64,000 nucleotides of DNA from Turnera subulata (taxonomy: Eukaryota > Streptophyta > Magnoliopsida > Malpighiales > Passifloraceae): the NCBI GenBank assembly GCA_028386065.3, contig JAKUCV010007745.1, positions 62,001-126,000 of the forward strand, given 5' to 3'. The position numbers and the translations under genes were made by a program. This document shows positions 1-12,530 of the stretch, in pieces. The notes below the pieces were generated by a model. That model was not told the origin of the DNA and ran no database searches. It saw nothing but the letters and a program-made list of their open reading frames with translations. Numbering within the stretch: the first letter of the stretch is position 1; each line of letters starts with the position of its first letter.

Positions 1-872
1 TATAACTAAATAATTTATAAATAGGTCAATAAAATTAAGATTATGTGGTTTCGTTGCTCCACTCTCCCAATCCCAATCCACTGCGAAATGTTGTTGACGA
101 AGAAGATAAAGACATTGGGTGTATGAATATGGATTATGGCAAAACTAATGTTTGGTGAATACAAATTTTCTTTACAGAAAACAATTTCTTTCAACTTAAT
201 CTCAATTGCTTCCAGAAATGGTACATGGGTGACTCCTTCTTCACCACTGGTATTGGGGGAAATTGTGCGCTTAGAAATCAGATTTGTTAGGTTAAAGTTT
301 TAGCAAATACGAAAAGTACTGTGAGGGGATAAGGAGAGGTGAGAGGAATTTATTTTTTTTGGTTATGTTTTCCGTGAGACAATGAGCATGAGGAGGAAGG
401 GAAACCTTTATAGTTAAATTAAAATTTTAAAATCTTTACGTTTTATTTGTTTTCTTTTTGATAAATGTTTTATTTGTTATTAATGTTTACTGTACACATT
501 TGATGTGGTAATTGAGCTATTAGAAATATCTACATGTCTAGTCAACCGGCTCAATCCGGTCACTGTATTGGAGTGGGCCAAAATAATTGGGGACAAAATG
601 AATTGCTGGTCCAAAATCAAAATGAGTGGCAAATTGAGTGGTGAAGTAACCTATTTAGGCCGAAAGAAATCATACTTCTTTCTTTTGATATGAGTTACAA
701 ATACATTTTATTTTCGATCCTCGTATGATCTCACCTTTGTAACGTAGACTAGCCCAATTCAATTTTATTCTGCACGAAACAAAAAAGAAGAAAAGACTAG
801 CCCAACTAATTTCCATGTTATGCATCCCTCATTAGGGTTACGTAATTGGCCCATGGGCCAAAGCACATGAAG
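1..872. other. Intergenic, no gene recognised
   Basis: AT-rich sequence. The longest open frame is about 62 codons, with no recognisable domain and no splice-linked continuation that I can see. It is not assigned to a gene or repeat. Confidence 0.5.
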
Positions 873-884
873 CCCCTGGGGTCT

Positions 885-1065
885 GGTTCAATACATTTTA
901 GCCCCTGAACTTTTGGTCAAACTAAACTTGACTCCTAAACTAAGAAAACCGGTATTTTGACCCCTGAACTACGGTATTTCACATTATAACCCTTCTCCGT
1001 TAGGTTGGTGTTAAGTGATTTAACGGATTTTGTGGATGATTGACACGTGGCAAGATCTTAACCGT
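885..1065 (+). repeat. Left terminal inverted repeat of the Mutator-like element
   Basis: About 180 bp that match the reverse complement of 2500-2680 with mismatches. The outer 60 bp are best conserved. Confidence 0.72.
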
Positions 1066-1189
1066 ATAATTCTTTATTAAAAAATAAAAAAATTATAGAA
1101 AGGAAAAAAAGCAAAAGAAACACACCTTAGCCGTTATTACATTTAAAACAAGAAAAAAAAAATATTTAAATGACAAAAGGAAAAAGAAA

Positions 1190-1655
1190 GAAAGAATTGG
1201 ATGAAAACTTTAGTCTATTTATGTGTTTTGATTAAAAAATTGTTATTTTATTTTTAAAAAAATAAAAAAATCTTTATGAAGAAGAAAAAAAGAAACAAAA
1301 AATGCATTGGCCTATTTGTGTTTGATAAAAAAAATTCTGTTATTTTATTTTTTTACAAAAAAAAAATCTTTATAAAGAAGAAAAAAGGAAACAAAAAAAA
1401 TGATTTTGACCTATTTATTATGTGTTTGATAAGAAAAAATCTGTTATTTTATTAAAAACACGAAAAAAAAATTTATGAAGAAGAAAAAAGAAACAAAAAG
1501 TAATTTGGCCTATTTATATATTTGATAAAAAACTGTTATTTTATCTTTTAAAAAAGAAAAAAAATCTTTATGAAGAAGAAAAAAAGAAAAAAATGATTTG
1601 GCCTATGTGTTTGATAAAAAAGAAATCTTTATGAAGTAGAAAAAAAGAAAAAAAT
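1190..1655 (+). repeat. A-rich imperfect tandem repeats inside the Mutator-like element
   Basis: About five or six units of roughly 70-110 bp. Each carries 'TGGCCTATTT...GTTTGATAAAAAA', then 'CTGTTATTTTATT', then 'TCTTTATGAAGAAGAAAAAA'. Unit length varies through poly-A expansion. No coding potential. Confidence 0.65.
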
Positions 1656-1794
1656 ACTTCAACTGCTAACATTCAAACATAAATATAAAAATTACTTTAT
1701 TATTTTCTAAAATTTCATAGAAAATACAATTTTATTTTTTTAAAAAAAAAATTGAAATCAATTCTTTTAAAATAAAAACTGATGCAAAAAGGGT

Positions 1795-2180
1795 TCAACA
1801 AGCCGCAACCCCCATCACCACCATCACCACCCAACCTCCCTCCTCCCCTTCCTCCTCTTCCTTCACACACCACCGCCCCCACCACTGCCAACGCCACCGC
1901 CCCCACCGCCCCCACCGCCGCCGCCATCACTATCACCACCACTATCACCCACTGCCACCATAACCACCCCAACCTCCCTCCTCTTTCTCATCCTCCCCCA
2001 TCATTATCACCCACCACCATAACCACCCCAATCTCCCTCTTCCTCTTCCTCCTTCTCCATGCACTGCCGCCCCCCTCCACCACCATCACCATCGAAATCA
2101 CTATCATCCACTACCACCATAATTACCTCATTCTCCCTCCTCCTCTTCCTCCTCCTCCTCTGCAATTGCAACCACCTTAA
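1795..2180 (+). repeat. C-rich CCA/CCT low-complexity tract
   Basis: Imperfect trinucleotide tract (CCA, CCT, ACC, ATC) that leaves a 132-codon frame open at 1782-2180 encoding only Pro, Thr, Ile, His and Ser runs. The strand bias of the repeat explains the open frame, and I do not treat it as a gene. Confidence 0.7.
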
Positions 2181-2499
2181 ATTTCACACAGACGGACCAA
2201 AAATCCCACCACCAACCACAAGAGCAACAAAACAGGAAACTATCATCAATACAATAATTTGATCATCCACCACAATACAAATATCAAACACGATTAATAA
2301 AACCCATCACAAGACAAAGAAAAGAAATAAAAGGGAAAAGAGAGAACTAAGGTGGAGGCTTACGGGACGGCAACGACAGTGGTGGTGGGTAGGAAAAAAG
2401 AAGAAGAAGAAAAAAAGAAAGAAAGAAAGAAAAAGAAAAAGAAAAAGAAAGACGGTGAAGAAAAAGAAGAAAATATCAGGGGACAAAAATCAACGGGTA

Positions 2500-2680
2500 C
2501 GAACAATCTACGTGTCAAACATCTACGAGATCCGTTAATTTTCAGTTAGAAAACGGAATCGGTCTAACCAAAGGTGCTTAACCGGGAATATTAAAGTTTA
2601 GGGGGCAAAATACCAATTTTTTTAGTTCAGGGGTTAAGTTTAGTTTGACCAAAAGTTCAGGGGCTAAAAAGTATTGAACC
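2500..2680 (-). repeat. Right terminal inverted repeat of the Mutator-like element
   Basis: Reverse-complement partner of 885-1065. It ends in GTATTGAACC, followed by the right copy of the 12-bp flanking repeat. Confidence 0.72.
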
Positions 2681-2692
2681 CCCCTCGGGTCA

Positions 2693-3310
2693 TACAACTT
2701 ATAAACTCCATTATTGGCCTCACGTGCAGGACGCGTGCACATCATCTCTCTCTTTCAGAGAAGCCTTATAAAAGTTAAAACTCGACTCGAAAAGACAAAA
2801 AACGAAAAGAAAAAAAAAAAAAAGAACAGAAGCTATAAAAGACACCGTCTCCTCCGCCTCCCAAGTTTGCAATAATAAACAAATAATAATTAAAAATAAA
2901 ACAAAGCCGCTGACGAAATAGACAAAAAAGAAAAAAAGAACAGAGAGAAAGAAAGCAAAGTACCAATATCATTGTAGCCATTGTATTTATTTATATACCA
3001 CTCACTAAAACTGGATAGGATATACTCATTATTTTAACCTAATCCGAAATCAATGTCAAATCAAACCTCATAAACCGTTTCCGGTTTCTTTTCTCAAAAG
3101 TAAACGAGAGAGCTTTTCGTGTTTAGTTCATCACCGGCTGTGTATGTTATTTTGTTTGTATTTTAGTGTTTCTGTGACTAATCTGTTTGTTTTTGTTCGT
3201 CCAGCGTTAGCGTATTGTGTTTTGTGTGATGCGTTTCTGTTTTTGTTTTTCTTTTTCGAGTTCCTGGCGGTTATTTTTTTGGTGTTGGCAACTGTTACAG
3301 GGAGGGAGGA
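2693..3310 (+). promoter_or_regulatory. Presumed promoter and 5' leader region of the PP2C gene
   Basis: Lies between the Mutator-like element and the PP2C ATG. It contains a TATA-like TTATAAAAG at about 2766-2774 and a CT-rich stretch just upstream. A TTACAG at 3295-3300, ten bases before the ATG, looks like a splice acceptor, so the leader may contain an intron. The donor is not clear. Transcription start and leader structure are inferred. Confidence 0.4.
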
Positions 3311-6300
3311 ATGGGAGTGTACCTGAGCTCACCGAAGACGGAGAAGGAGTCGGAAGATGGCGGAAATCATCGGCTCCGGTACGGTGTTTCGTCAATGCAA
3401 GGCTGGCGTTCCACCATGGAAGATGCTGTGAGTGCGCTGTTGTGGCTTTTTTTTTTTTTTCGTGTTATTAGTGTTTGAGGGATTGGAATCTCTGTGTTTC
3501 TCAATTTTCGTTTTCGTTTAGGATTTTTTTTTTTTTTTTTTTTTTACAACATCTAGAAAGTTAGCAGTTATTGTGAATTATACAGAATGCAGGTATTGGT
3601 GTTCTAACTTGGTGAAATAACTGCTCTGTCCTCTAATTTGTTGTAAATTTGTTATGTTCTGAAGTTCTTGTGATTTGTTTAACAGCACGCTGCTTATCCG
3701 GATTTGGACAGTTCCACTTCCACATCTTTCTTTGGTGTTTATGATGGCCATGGAGGTGAGCACGTTATACTTCGGTGCTGTAATTTGTAGTCCCAAATAG
3801 CATTCGTTTTCTTTTTTCGGAATCGCCTTCATTCTTCCGTCGTTTTCAGTTTTGTTTTACTTTCTTAGGTGGACTTCAGTGGCTAATATTTTTTGCTTCT
3901 TCTTAGATAGTGTTTATGGACTCCTGCTGTAACATTATTTTTTTTTGCTTATTATGTGTGTCTGAGAGTATATGCTTATGGATAACTATTTAGTGAACAA
4001 GAAACTGGGGATGTGTGATCTTTTAAAGCTGTGGTGATCAAGTTTTCAAACAAGGTTGATATGACTTTAAGCAGTAAACCAGGGGATTTGTTTGATGCCG
4101 TTGACAAGCAGTAGTAGTGATTGATTTGTGACATAAAGAAAGATTATAGAAGGGGTAAAATCTTGGATCCTTGCTTGAATCATATCAAACAGATGCTGTT
4201 AATAGAGTGATAGGGTTTATTTGGAAAAAGTCATAATCCCACTTGTCATCAAGTAGTTTTCCCCTATCGTAGCAGCTTCAAGCCCTTCTCCCTTTTTCTC
4301 TACAATTGAGAGAAAAGCTGTCGTTTTAGCTGCTTCTAAGTGTTCTCCTCATCAAAGTCTATTGATCTTCAGGAAAAGCAGTAGCGAAATTTTGTGCTAA
4401 GTATCTTCACCAGCAAGTGCTCCGAGAAGAAGCTTATGTGTCTGGGGATTTGTGCACTTCTGCACAGAGAGCATTTCTTAGGTATTTCATCCCTGCTTTT
4501 ATTTTCTTTTTCAATATGAAATAGATAAGGCCATAAGCCACGACTTTTCTCTCTTCTCATCCCTTCATGCTTTTTCCTGGCTGTAGTACCTTCATTTTTT
4601 CTCAGGGCTTCTACCTTAAGTCCCTAACTGCGCTTTATATCCTCACTTTGCACATATTTCCACTCTATCTTATTCCAAATCAATCTTGGGCCAAGTCAAC
4701 CTGAATCTCCTAAACATAAATTCTTTCTGGAAAAAAAAAACCCAGAAAGTGTTACATCAGTTGGTGACTGGATTTGGGTATACATTTTACTTTCGGAAAA
4801 CTTGTGATTGTACTTAAAAGAATGTATCGCGTGCCCTCACACCAGAAATTTGCAACTCTACGTGGACTTTAACAGTGTGTGTGATGGCTTTGCCTTCCAC
4901 TATCATGGTTTATGATTGCATCTTTACTGATAAAAGTTACTTGTGAAATTTTATTACTAAGAGAAATTTTTGTTAATGATATACGTCATGGAAATGGTCG
5001 GAGTTGGAGACATTATAGACATTATAGTCAATTATCTCATGTGTCATGTTTGTCATGGTTGAATGGGGTGCTGGCTATTCTAGACTAACGTCAAGCAGTT
5101 GAAGTCAACCTTTTGATGATATAGGTTATTGTTTTCATGAACCAAATATCTGGCTACTTCTTCAATTTTCATTTGGTGCAGAATGGATGAGATGATGCGT
5201 GGACAGAGGGGATGGAGAGAACTATCTGCATTGGGTGGTAAGGTAGAGAAAGTCTCTGGTATGATAGAAGGATTGATATGGCAACCTAAGACTAGTGAAG
5301 ATGCAAATGGCGATTTTGATGATTGGATGACCAATGAGGTAATCTAAAATCTTAACAAAGAAAAGGAAAGCATTTTTTACTGCACAAATTTCCGCATGAT
5401 AATTGTTCCCTGTGAGATTATTTATATCACAATATATTATTGCAGTTAGGTGTAATTTCTTACATGTGCATACTTTGTTTAGATTTCTTGCCTTATATGC
5501 CAAAGTTAATAATATCAGTGTTATACTTGTGATTGTCTGTTTGGTAAGGTTTGTTCAGCTTCTCGTAAACAGTCTAGGTTCGAATCTCGCTGCCAGCAGT
5601 CTCTTGATGGTAGGCGGTCAGTAAGAACCAATATAAGGCCCTGCTGGGCTTGTGGAATGTCCTGGCGTCGGAATGGGGTAGCCTCCCCTCCCCATAAGCT
5701 TTGTTTACACCAACAAACTAAATAACAATAGTGCAACTGTTATACTGATAAGACAAGTAATAAACCATTGCTTGATGTCATCATAGAAGGGTTATGGGCT
5801 TCCAACCATGAGTATGCAGGTTCTTGAGTTTTGAGAGAAAATTGATAAAAATGTCTCTAAATACTCTTTCTGGACCACTTTTTTTTGTGGGAATCTAACT
5901 TTTAATGAACTTTTTGTTACTGAGATAATTTTTATTTTGGAAACAACCAGGGGCCTCACTCTGACTACCGTGGACCAAATTTTGGAAGCACTGCGTGTGT
6001 TGCGATTATCCGAGACAAACAGCTTGTTGTTGCAAATGCTGGTGATTCTCGTTGTGTTATCTCCAGAAAGGGACAGGTATTTTTTTCCTCGATTTCTTTT
6101 TCCATGATTAAGGCTGAAATCTGAAAAAGCTAGAATGTTGACATTGGAACTTGTTGAGTGACCGATTTACCCGAGAAGCAATGACCACCTATTCATATGG
6201 TTTCGGATATTTGTTTCCTTAGCTGCAGAATTCATTGCTGTTATATCTATTCACACCTTCATCCATAGCAGTTGCACACTTGACTAGGTACAACTCGCCT

Positions 6301-8950
6301 GAACACCTGCAAATGATGCTCTATCTCACTATACTTGCAGTGTCCATTTAGCCCTACACCTCCAAGATGTAGGAAGTCCTAATGTTGGTCATAGATGTAT
6401 GTTTTTATTATACTTTCTTTGTAAGCTACTGAGAGTTACTGGATAAAGCAAAAAGTGAAACAGTGTTCTTTTTTTTTGCTTTGCTTAAAAAGTCTCAACC
6501 AGGATACTGTTACCAGGCCCATCTATTTAGCAATTTTTAGTTTTTCAATTTCTATTTGGGCCGGTTAGAAGAAATAGAAAGGCGGATTAGAAAGTCTAAC
6601 TCAATTATTGAATCAAATATAAGGATATTGCTTCTTGCTTCAAAAAGTAAAGCCCTGTTAATGTGTTGAAAAGAGTTTCAGCTGTCTATCTTTGCTTAAT
6701 TTAATCCAATTCAACTGCTCTCTCTCTCTCTCTCTCTCCGATGCACTCACACATACATGCTGTCACTTGTTAGTTTGTCATTCTCCTTGGGGATCTACCT
6801 AATACCTTCTTTGCTGGGGTTTTGATAATCACCAGTGGATTTCTTATTGTATGCTGTTGTCGAATTTGTTGGTTATGACCTCTGTGATTCGTTTCACTAA
6901 TGTCATGGTACTTTTTCTTTTACAATTCTTGTGGTACTTTATGCATCTACTTGTATACACTACTGTAATTGTTGTTGTTTCCGTTTAGACTGGGATTATC
7001 TCATCATTGGTTCTAGAAAAGTAGTGTTAAAAGACTTAAGTTGTGCCTCATCTTTCTATTCAACTAGTTTTAACACACTGGATGGGCTTTATAATGGGAT
7101 AGAAATGCCCCTATAGCCTCAAAAAGGGACATCAGCTTTTCTCTGCTACACCTTTTTTTCTTGCGAATTTGAATAACACTAATCAGGCCACAATTATTTT
7201 GATGGTTAATTTTCTCTTCTTTTTTGAGTTCTGCAACTGCTATATCTATATGAACCTCCAACCATTTTGACAGTGTGTTTAAATATAAGCTATGATTCAC
7301 CCCAAAAAAATTATATAAGCTATGACTGATAAGCTGGCTTTTTGTCAAATGATGCTGTTGCAATTTTGAAGCTCTTATCTATTTCATGCAGGCATATAAT
7401 TTGTCTAAAGATCACAAGCCTGACCTTGACGTTGAGAAAAATAGGATACTCAATGCTGGTGGTTTTATCCAAGTTGGACGTGTTAATGGAACTTTAAACT
7501 TGGCCAGGGCGATTGGTATTTGAGTTAGTTCTGTTTTATTTCCCTGTAGAAAGCCCTTGAGATTGCATCCAAATTCTTCTTATGCCTTACTCCTTCTTTC
7601 AGGGGATATGGAGTTCAAGCAAAATAGAACTCTGCCTCCGGAGGAGCAAATTGTGACAGCCAATCCAGATGTTAAGCCCGTAGGTGTCATTAGTGAAAGA
7701 TGCAATCCATGAGTTTACAGTGGTTATTCCTTTTGTAATTTTTCTTTTCACTCGGATGATCATTAGGTTCTATGGAATTTGAATTTTAATTATTTGACTA
7801 ATTTTTGAGGAACCTGGAGTTAGATCCATGTTAGGGTATAAAAGAATTTTGCTCCAAGGGTGATAGTTGGTACTAATCATATTTGAGAGATAATTCTTAG
7901 CTTTCGGAGTTATTCCATGTATTTAAGTGTCTTTCTCTCAGTTATGAAATTTTGTACCCTTGAGCATTCTGGATCGTTTCTCTGGCACGGGAGTGTGTTG
8001 ATATGCACCTATCCATCAGTACATTGTTCTTTTCCTCTATTCTTATTTGTTATTTGTTTCTTTTTTGTTTGTTTCATATGTATAGGTTGAACTTTGTGAT
8101 GATGATGAATTTCTTGTTCTCGCCTGTGATGGGATATGGTAAGCAAAGTTTGTCCTAAAAGGAATGTGTGTGTATTTTTATAGCTTCCAGGAGTAGGATA
8201 TATCATGCAACACATTCATTTTTCTCTTCCTCATAGCTTAGGAAATCAAATCTGTATGGACACCAGCATGTTCTTTAGATGATGACCGTTGATGTATTGG
8301 AAGTATTACTTTCCTGGGGAACCCTGTTTTCTGCAGTTTGCTATTTGGAATATTACATCCTTTTGGAACTAGACAATATGGTAGCTGTCTATGATACTTC
8401 AAGTGCAGAAAAGCAGGAAACTATCCTTGGATACCTACACTAGGCAAAAATTCCACTGTTTAAAAGGGATTAGAGGAAGGATAATCTATTGGTCACAGTG
8501 GAAATAGACCGCTTGTCTGGCTTATCTGTGTTGCCGTTTTCATTCCGTCTTTGGCTTTCTGATCAACTATACTGACTTTTAGCGGGCAAAGATAAGATTG
8601 TTAATGAGGTTGTTTTTGTACACCAGGGATTGCATGTCAAGCCAACAACTAGTGGATTTTGTGCGGGAGCAGTTAAATAGTGTAAGTTCTTGAAACACCT
8701 GTGACAATTTTTGATGAATACCACACAAAGTAACACCGTAATCAATTCTCATCCTCTGCAGGAAAGTAAGCTCTCGGAGATTTGTGAGAAAGTTCTCAAT
8801 AGGTGTTTGGCACCTACTACTGAGGGTGGGGAGGGGTGTGACAACATGACCATGATATTGGTGCAGTTTAAGAAACCCATCGGTTCGGGTGCTTCTCCAC
8901 CGCAGCAGCCACACTCATCTGACCAACCCTTGGAGTCTGAAATATGTTAA
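3311..8950 (+). CDS. Protein phosphatase 2C, PP2C60/PP2C21 type, 10 coding exons
   Basis: Mg2+/Mn2+-dependent Ser/Thr phosphatase of the plant PP2C family. Coding exons I assign: 3311-3427, 3686-3755, 4373-4481, 5182-5338, 5951-6076, 7392-7515, 7603-7679, 8086-8138, 8627-8681 and 8762-8950. All introns are GT-AG and the frame stays open: 1077 nt, 358 aa, close to Arabidopsis members of this group (about 355-357 aa). Visible motifs: TMEDAH near residue 36-40, metal-binding DGHGG at 59-63, GSTACVA from 163, AGDSR at 181-185, CDGIWD at 274-279 and CDNMT with the late metal-binding Asp at 323. An acidic insert lies between the N-terminal part and GSTACVA, as in this subgroup. There is no transit peptide or membrane segment, so it is probably cytosolic or nuclear. 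The substrate is not predictable from sequence. Intron 4 contains a SINE-like sequence and intron 5 (about 1.3 kb) a CT microsatellite. Family assignment is firm; the exact orthologue is not. Confidence 0.93.
5535..5735 (+). mobile_element. SINE-like insertion in PP2C intron 4
   Basis: A polymerase III B-box match, GGTTCGAATCTC, lies at 5578-5589. An A-box-like TTTGGTAAGG lies about 37 bases upstream, followed by about 150 bp ending near 5735. This is the architecture of a tRNA-derived plant SINE. I could not define a target-site duplication or tail, so the ends are approximate. Confidence 0.45.
6718..6738 (+). repeat. (CT)n microsatellite in PP2C intron 5
   Basis: About ten uninterrupted CT units. 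Confidence 0.9.
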
Positions 8951-9389
8951 GGAGACCTGAGAAGGTTGGGTGGATAACCACAGATTTTCCAGGAACTGAT
9001 GCTTTGGTGAGTAGAAGAAAGTTAGGCCACAGTTCTACATTTGAAACTGAGATTGTGGTTGTAGATGATTCAGTTTTTCTAATCCACAAATTCAAGGTTT
9101 ATGGAAGAAAAATTTCTGAGAATTCTGTGCATGCCATTTAGTATGTTTAGAAAGAATGCTTTTCTTTGGGATATATAGAGAATGTTCACCATTATGGTTA
9201 TAATAGAATATAAATTTCCTGCAAACACATTTATGAAAAACTGGGCAACAATTGTTTAAATCTTCCTATTTATATTGATCTCTGAAAGATGATTCTGGGA
9301 AAAGGTTGCCTAATGCTCGAATGAAATTGGCTCATTTAGTTCCAGAGTCTGAAAAATGTCATTATTTGGAATGAAATATAACTACTTTA
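8951..9389 (+). other. PP2C 3' untranslated and downstream region
   Basis: Follows the TAA stop. AT-rich, with poly(A)-signal-like words around 9198-9210 (ATAATAGAATATAAA) and 9370 (AATGAAATA). The true polyadenylation site is not determinable. The right end abuts the MITE. Confidence 0.5.
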
Positions 9390-9735
9390 CCCCCTGTTTG
9401 GTACCAATTCCAATTGGGAAATGAATTCAATTCTTAAGGATGCGGATGAGGGTATTCAGTTTCTGCAGGAGCCACCACGCACTGTCATGCATAGTTTTTT
9501 CTATTGATCGCTGGCTGTCTCAGCATGCTGTGAAAGCACTTTTTCAGACACTCTCTATAACAGCTATAACAAAAAAAATAGAGAGGATATTTTTGCCTAT
9601 GTATGCAAATTTATAATTTTATCATAATATTTTATTTTGATCAAAATAACTATTAATATGTATACTTAAACAAAAATAAAAAATAAAAAAGGAATTGAAT
9701 TCATTTTCCATTTAGAATTGATACTAAACGGTGCC
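9390..9735. mobile_element. Tourist/Harbinger-like MITE
   Basis: A 346-bp element with imperfect inverted ends of roughly 45 bp. The left end reads CCCCCTGTTTGGTACCAATT and the right end, reverse-complemented, GGCACCGTTTAGTATCAATT. Both are followed by an 'AATGAATTCAATTC' block. It is flanked on both sides by TTA (9387-9389 and 9736-9738), the preferred PIF/Harbinger target duplication. No coding capacity. Just downstream of the PP2C gene. Confidence 0.75.
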
Positions 9736-9738
9736 TTA

Positions 9739-12045
9739 GGATTCCTCTTGCGCATTCGTTGGTTTGAAAACCAAAAATCACCCCCGTGGGATAGGGATAT
9801 CTAACTAAAATATCTATGCATATGGATCTTCAATTAGGATATTGTCTTCTTGGGGCTTCATTCCCAACTTGGGTTAAGTGTACAGTGAGTCCTTTTCCTT
9901 GACACAAGCGTTTTTAAGTTTTTTCTATGTGAACAAAAACAGGGTCACTACGCTGGGGTCCTTGTGAACGAGACATTCAATGGCTTCCTCATTTGTAAAA
10001 TTTGTGTCCACTGATCTGATTAGATCTCTGAGGAGGCTCTGGATAGACTTGTACTGTCCCTTAAAACAGAGGATTTAGACGTAGTATCGGGATGCCAATA
10101 ATCCCATTGTTGAAAAGTAAATTTTCTATTCTTGCTATATATTTATCTCTTAATCAGACCTAATTAAGATTTTCCTCCCGCATTATGAAGCATCATAACA
10201 TTCGTTGCATCTCTTTCTTTGTCATACCAAGTGCTTGTGCATGTTTTTTCAATCAAACTAAGTACTCAAACCACTATTTTGGTGGAAATAATAATCGCCT
10301 AGATCTTATAATGTCTCTCTCAATTAGCTAAATAATATCTCAGCACGCGACAAAAAGGTTTTCATTGATCCTCGGCATAGAATATCTTTTCTAGGTTTTT
10401 AAATTCGGAATCAAGAGCGAAACACACAAGACTGTTCGCTTGCTTCTGACCATCTTTTACCTCTAATCATATGAACAACCATTCCTTCCCCACCCCCCTC
10501 AGAATAGCATGATATTTCAATCTACGTACGCTCTATGTAAAGCTGCCTATCCAGCTGAATTTTGTACAAAAATATTCTAAAATAATAGATTTAATATTAT
10601 CAATAAACCTACCCCTAACAGAAAAACTAAGAGACAACATTATTATAAATCAGAAGTATAAAAAACCAAAACAAAAACTCAAATATAGGAATACTTCTAT
10701 CTGAGATATACTTTCTTAAAGCTAAAACTTCACTTTAAAAGAAAACCCAACAAACTAGAATTACTTTAGGATTCCTTTTCCAAAATTAAAAGTTGCTTGC
10801 AACTTGGTCAAAAGGAACTCATTGTGCCAGAAATTAAACAAATACCGTCGATAAACCAAAAATTGTTTCTGGACCGTACCAATATACTCTATGAATATAG
10901 TAAAAAAGGTGTCCAATACATGTGTAAAACACAATTGTCTTTCGACAAAGATGTGTATCCACCAATGACAATGTGATTAGAAAAAAGATGTATATCCGCA
11001 ATGAAAAAGATAATTTCAAAACTTTTATCACCAATAATAACTATGACCAAATCAAATTTTATAGACAGTGTCCTTGATGAAATGGAATGCAATGTGCGTG
11101 TGTTGTTTTTTTTTTTTTTGGCGAAAAATGTAATAAGTTAGAGTTTTAGAGATTCTCTTAGTTATATCGCTAAAGTTAATATTAATCGTTACAAGGACAA
11201 AATAAGTTTTTAAAAAATATATAAATACAATCTGATCAACTTTCCGAAAGAACAATTTGGATAGGGTTTTTCGACAAAAGAAATGGTTTGGATTGGATTT
11301 TGTTGTCACGAGGATTGGCCGGGATATTGAGATGAAGGAAGTAATAAGATGCAAGATGTTGTAAAAAAAGAAAGAAAGGGGATGTTATGAGACATGAGTT
11401 CAAAAATTAATGCTTTGGATTTGTATTAAATGACGTGTAAATCCCAGCCACAGGAAGAAGAAGGATTTGAGGAGAAATTTACACGTGTAAGCAGCTCCTT
11501 CCACGTAAATGCTCAATGCATGTAACAAACACGTGTAAACCACTAAAATCTTCTTATCCACTCGTTAAAAAGAGACAAGAACTCGGAGGAACTTTAAAAA
11601 CCATCAACGGTTTTTCAGTTCCGTTTTTCTTCCAAAAAATTTTCGAACCCATGAAGAAGTAGTATGTGGCAACAAAACTAAAAACTTTATCCATAAATAC
11701 TTGGAAGTAGTGCCATTACGACTTTTCTCCATCACCACATCAAAAATGTTCCACCCCCATTTTTATATTGGCCCTTGCATTATTTATTATTTTCACAATC
11801 TGCCCCCTACTTCCTCATTTTGCCCAGTCATGCCTCGAAGTGAAACCAACCCCCTAGATCTCCTTTGTCATCTAACCTCATTTACCATTTAGATGAATTA
11901 TTAGCGACATAAATAAAAGATATATTGCCATGTTGCTAACAATAAAGATTTTTTTCTGTTTTTTTTTATTAAAAGAACTTTACTTTCTTAAAGTGCTTTT
12001 TAAGTAGTATAACATACTAGTTATGCAATCTAAGTTGTAGCTTAG
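9739..12045. other. Intergenic, no gene recognised
   Basis: AT-rich, with only short random frames up to 100 codons and no domain. Around 11430-11540 there are several ACGTGTAAA/CACGTAAA words that resemble ABRE/G-box cores, but no adjacent gene is positioned to use them. Confidence 0.45.
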
Positions 12046-12530
12046 CTTCAACCACCATACCATTGCCATCTTTTAATTTAACTTTTAATTTTCGCTAATA
12101 ATAGTCCACAATGGGCTGGTGATGTTAACACCTATGACGTGTCCTCCACGTATTTTTGGGAAATAAGTTCATGGAGATTGGCATGCAAATTATTAATAGA
12201 TTTGACTAGCAAGTGTCCATGGTTTGATTTAATTTGCATTTATCTTCTCAAAACAATAACTTTTAAACTATTTATATTATAAGTATTTAAGAAGCAAAAA
12301 AAACTAGATTAAGAATAATAATTTTTTTTAGACAACTGTATCTTTTATTTAGGTTTTTAAAACCTTAAACCTAAACCTATCCTAAATCTTAAACCCTAAA
12401 CTTTAAATTCTAAAACCTAAATCCTAAACCCTAAAACATAAATCCTAAACCCTCAATCCTAAACTTTAAACCTTAAATTCTAAATCCTAAATCCTAAAAT
12501 TTAAAGTAAATTTACTTTCTCATCAATACT
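12046..12530 (+). repeat. Diverged direct repeat, copy A, containing telomere-like DNA
   Basis: Similar in order and sequence to 13095-13622. Both begin with 'GCTTCAACCACCATACCATTG', continue with 'GTTCATGGAGAT' and 'TTTGACTAGC', then 'TATTTAAGAAGCA' and 'GACAACTGTATC', and end in a CCTAAA-type tract. Copies differ by many substitutions and small indels, so the duplication is old. Confidence 0.7.
12359..12505 (+). repeat. Degenerate telomere-like (CCCTAAA)n tract 1
   Basis: About 150 bp of CCTAAAC, CCCTAAA, CCTAAAT and TTAAAC variants of the plant telomere heptamer, heavily degenerated. Confidence 0.7.

Larger units (their letters stand above)
885..2680. mobile_element. Non-autonomous Mutator-like element with long inverted ends
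   Basis: The left end (885 to about 1065) and right end (about 2500-2680) are inverted copies of each other. Both begin GGTTCAATAC and read into 'CCCCTGAACTTTTGGTCAAAC', and both share the inner block 'TTAACGGAT...GACACGT'. The element is flanked by an imperfect 12-bp direct repeat (873-884 and 2681-2692, 10 of 12 identical), in the size range of MULE target duplications. The interior holds A-rich tandem repeats and a C-rich low-complexity tract but no transposase, so the element would depend on an enzyme supplied elsewhere. The MULE assignment is inferred from the long TIRs and long TSD. The element sits about 0.6 kb upstream of the PP2C start codon and may border its promoter. Confidence 0.72.

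Noticed and set aside
1782..2180. 132-codon Pro/Thr/His-rich open frame
   Set aside because: It is the translation of a CCA/CCT low-complexity tract inside the Mutator-like element, and the opposite strand is equally open over part of it. No start context, domain or splice partner.
5578..5589. Possible tRNA gene from the GGTTCGAATC word
   Set aside because: No acceptor-stem pairing or anticodon arm at tRNA spacing; it fits a SINE better.
11430..11540. Cluster of ACGTGTAAA words as an ABA-responsive promoter
   Set aside because: No gene follows within reach on either strand, so the words are probably coincidental in AT-rich DNA.
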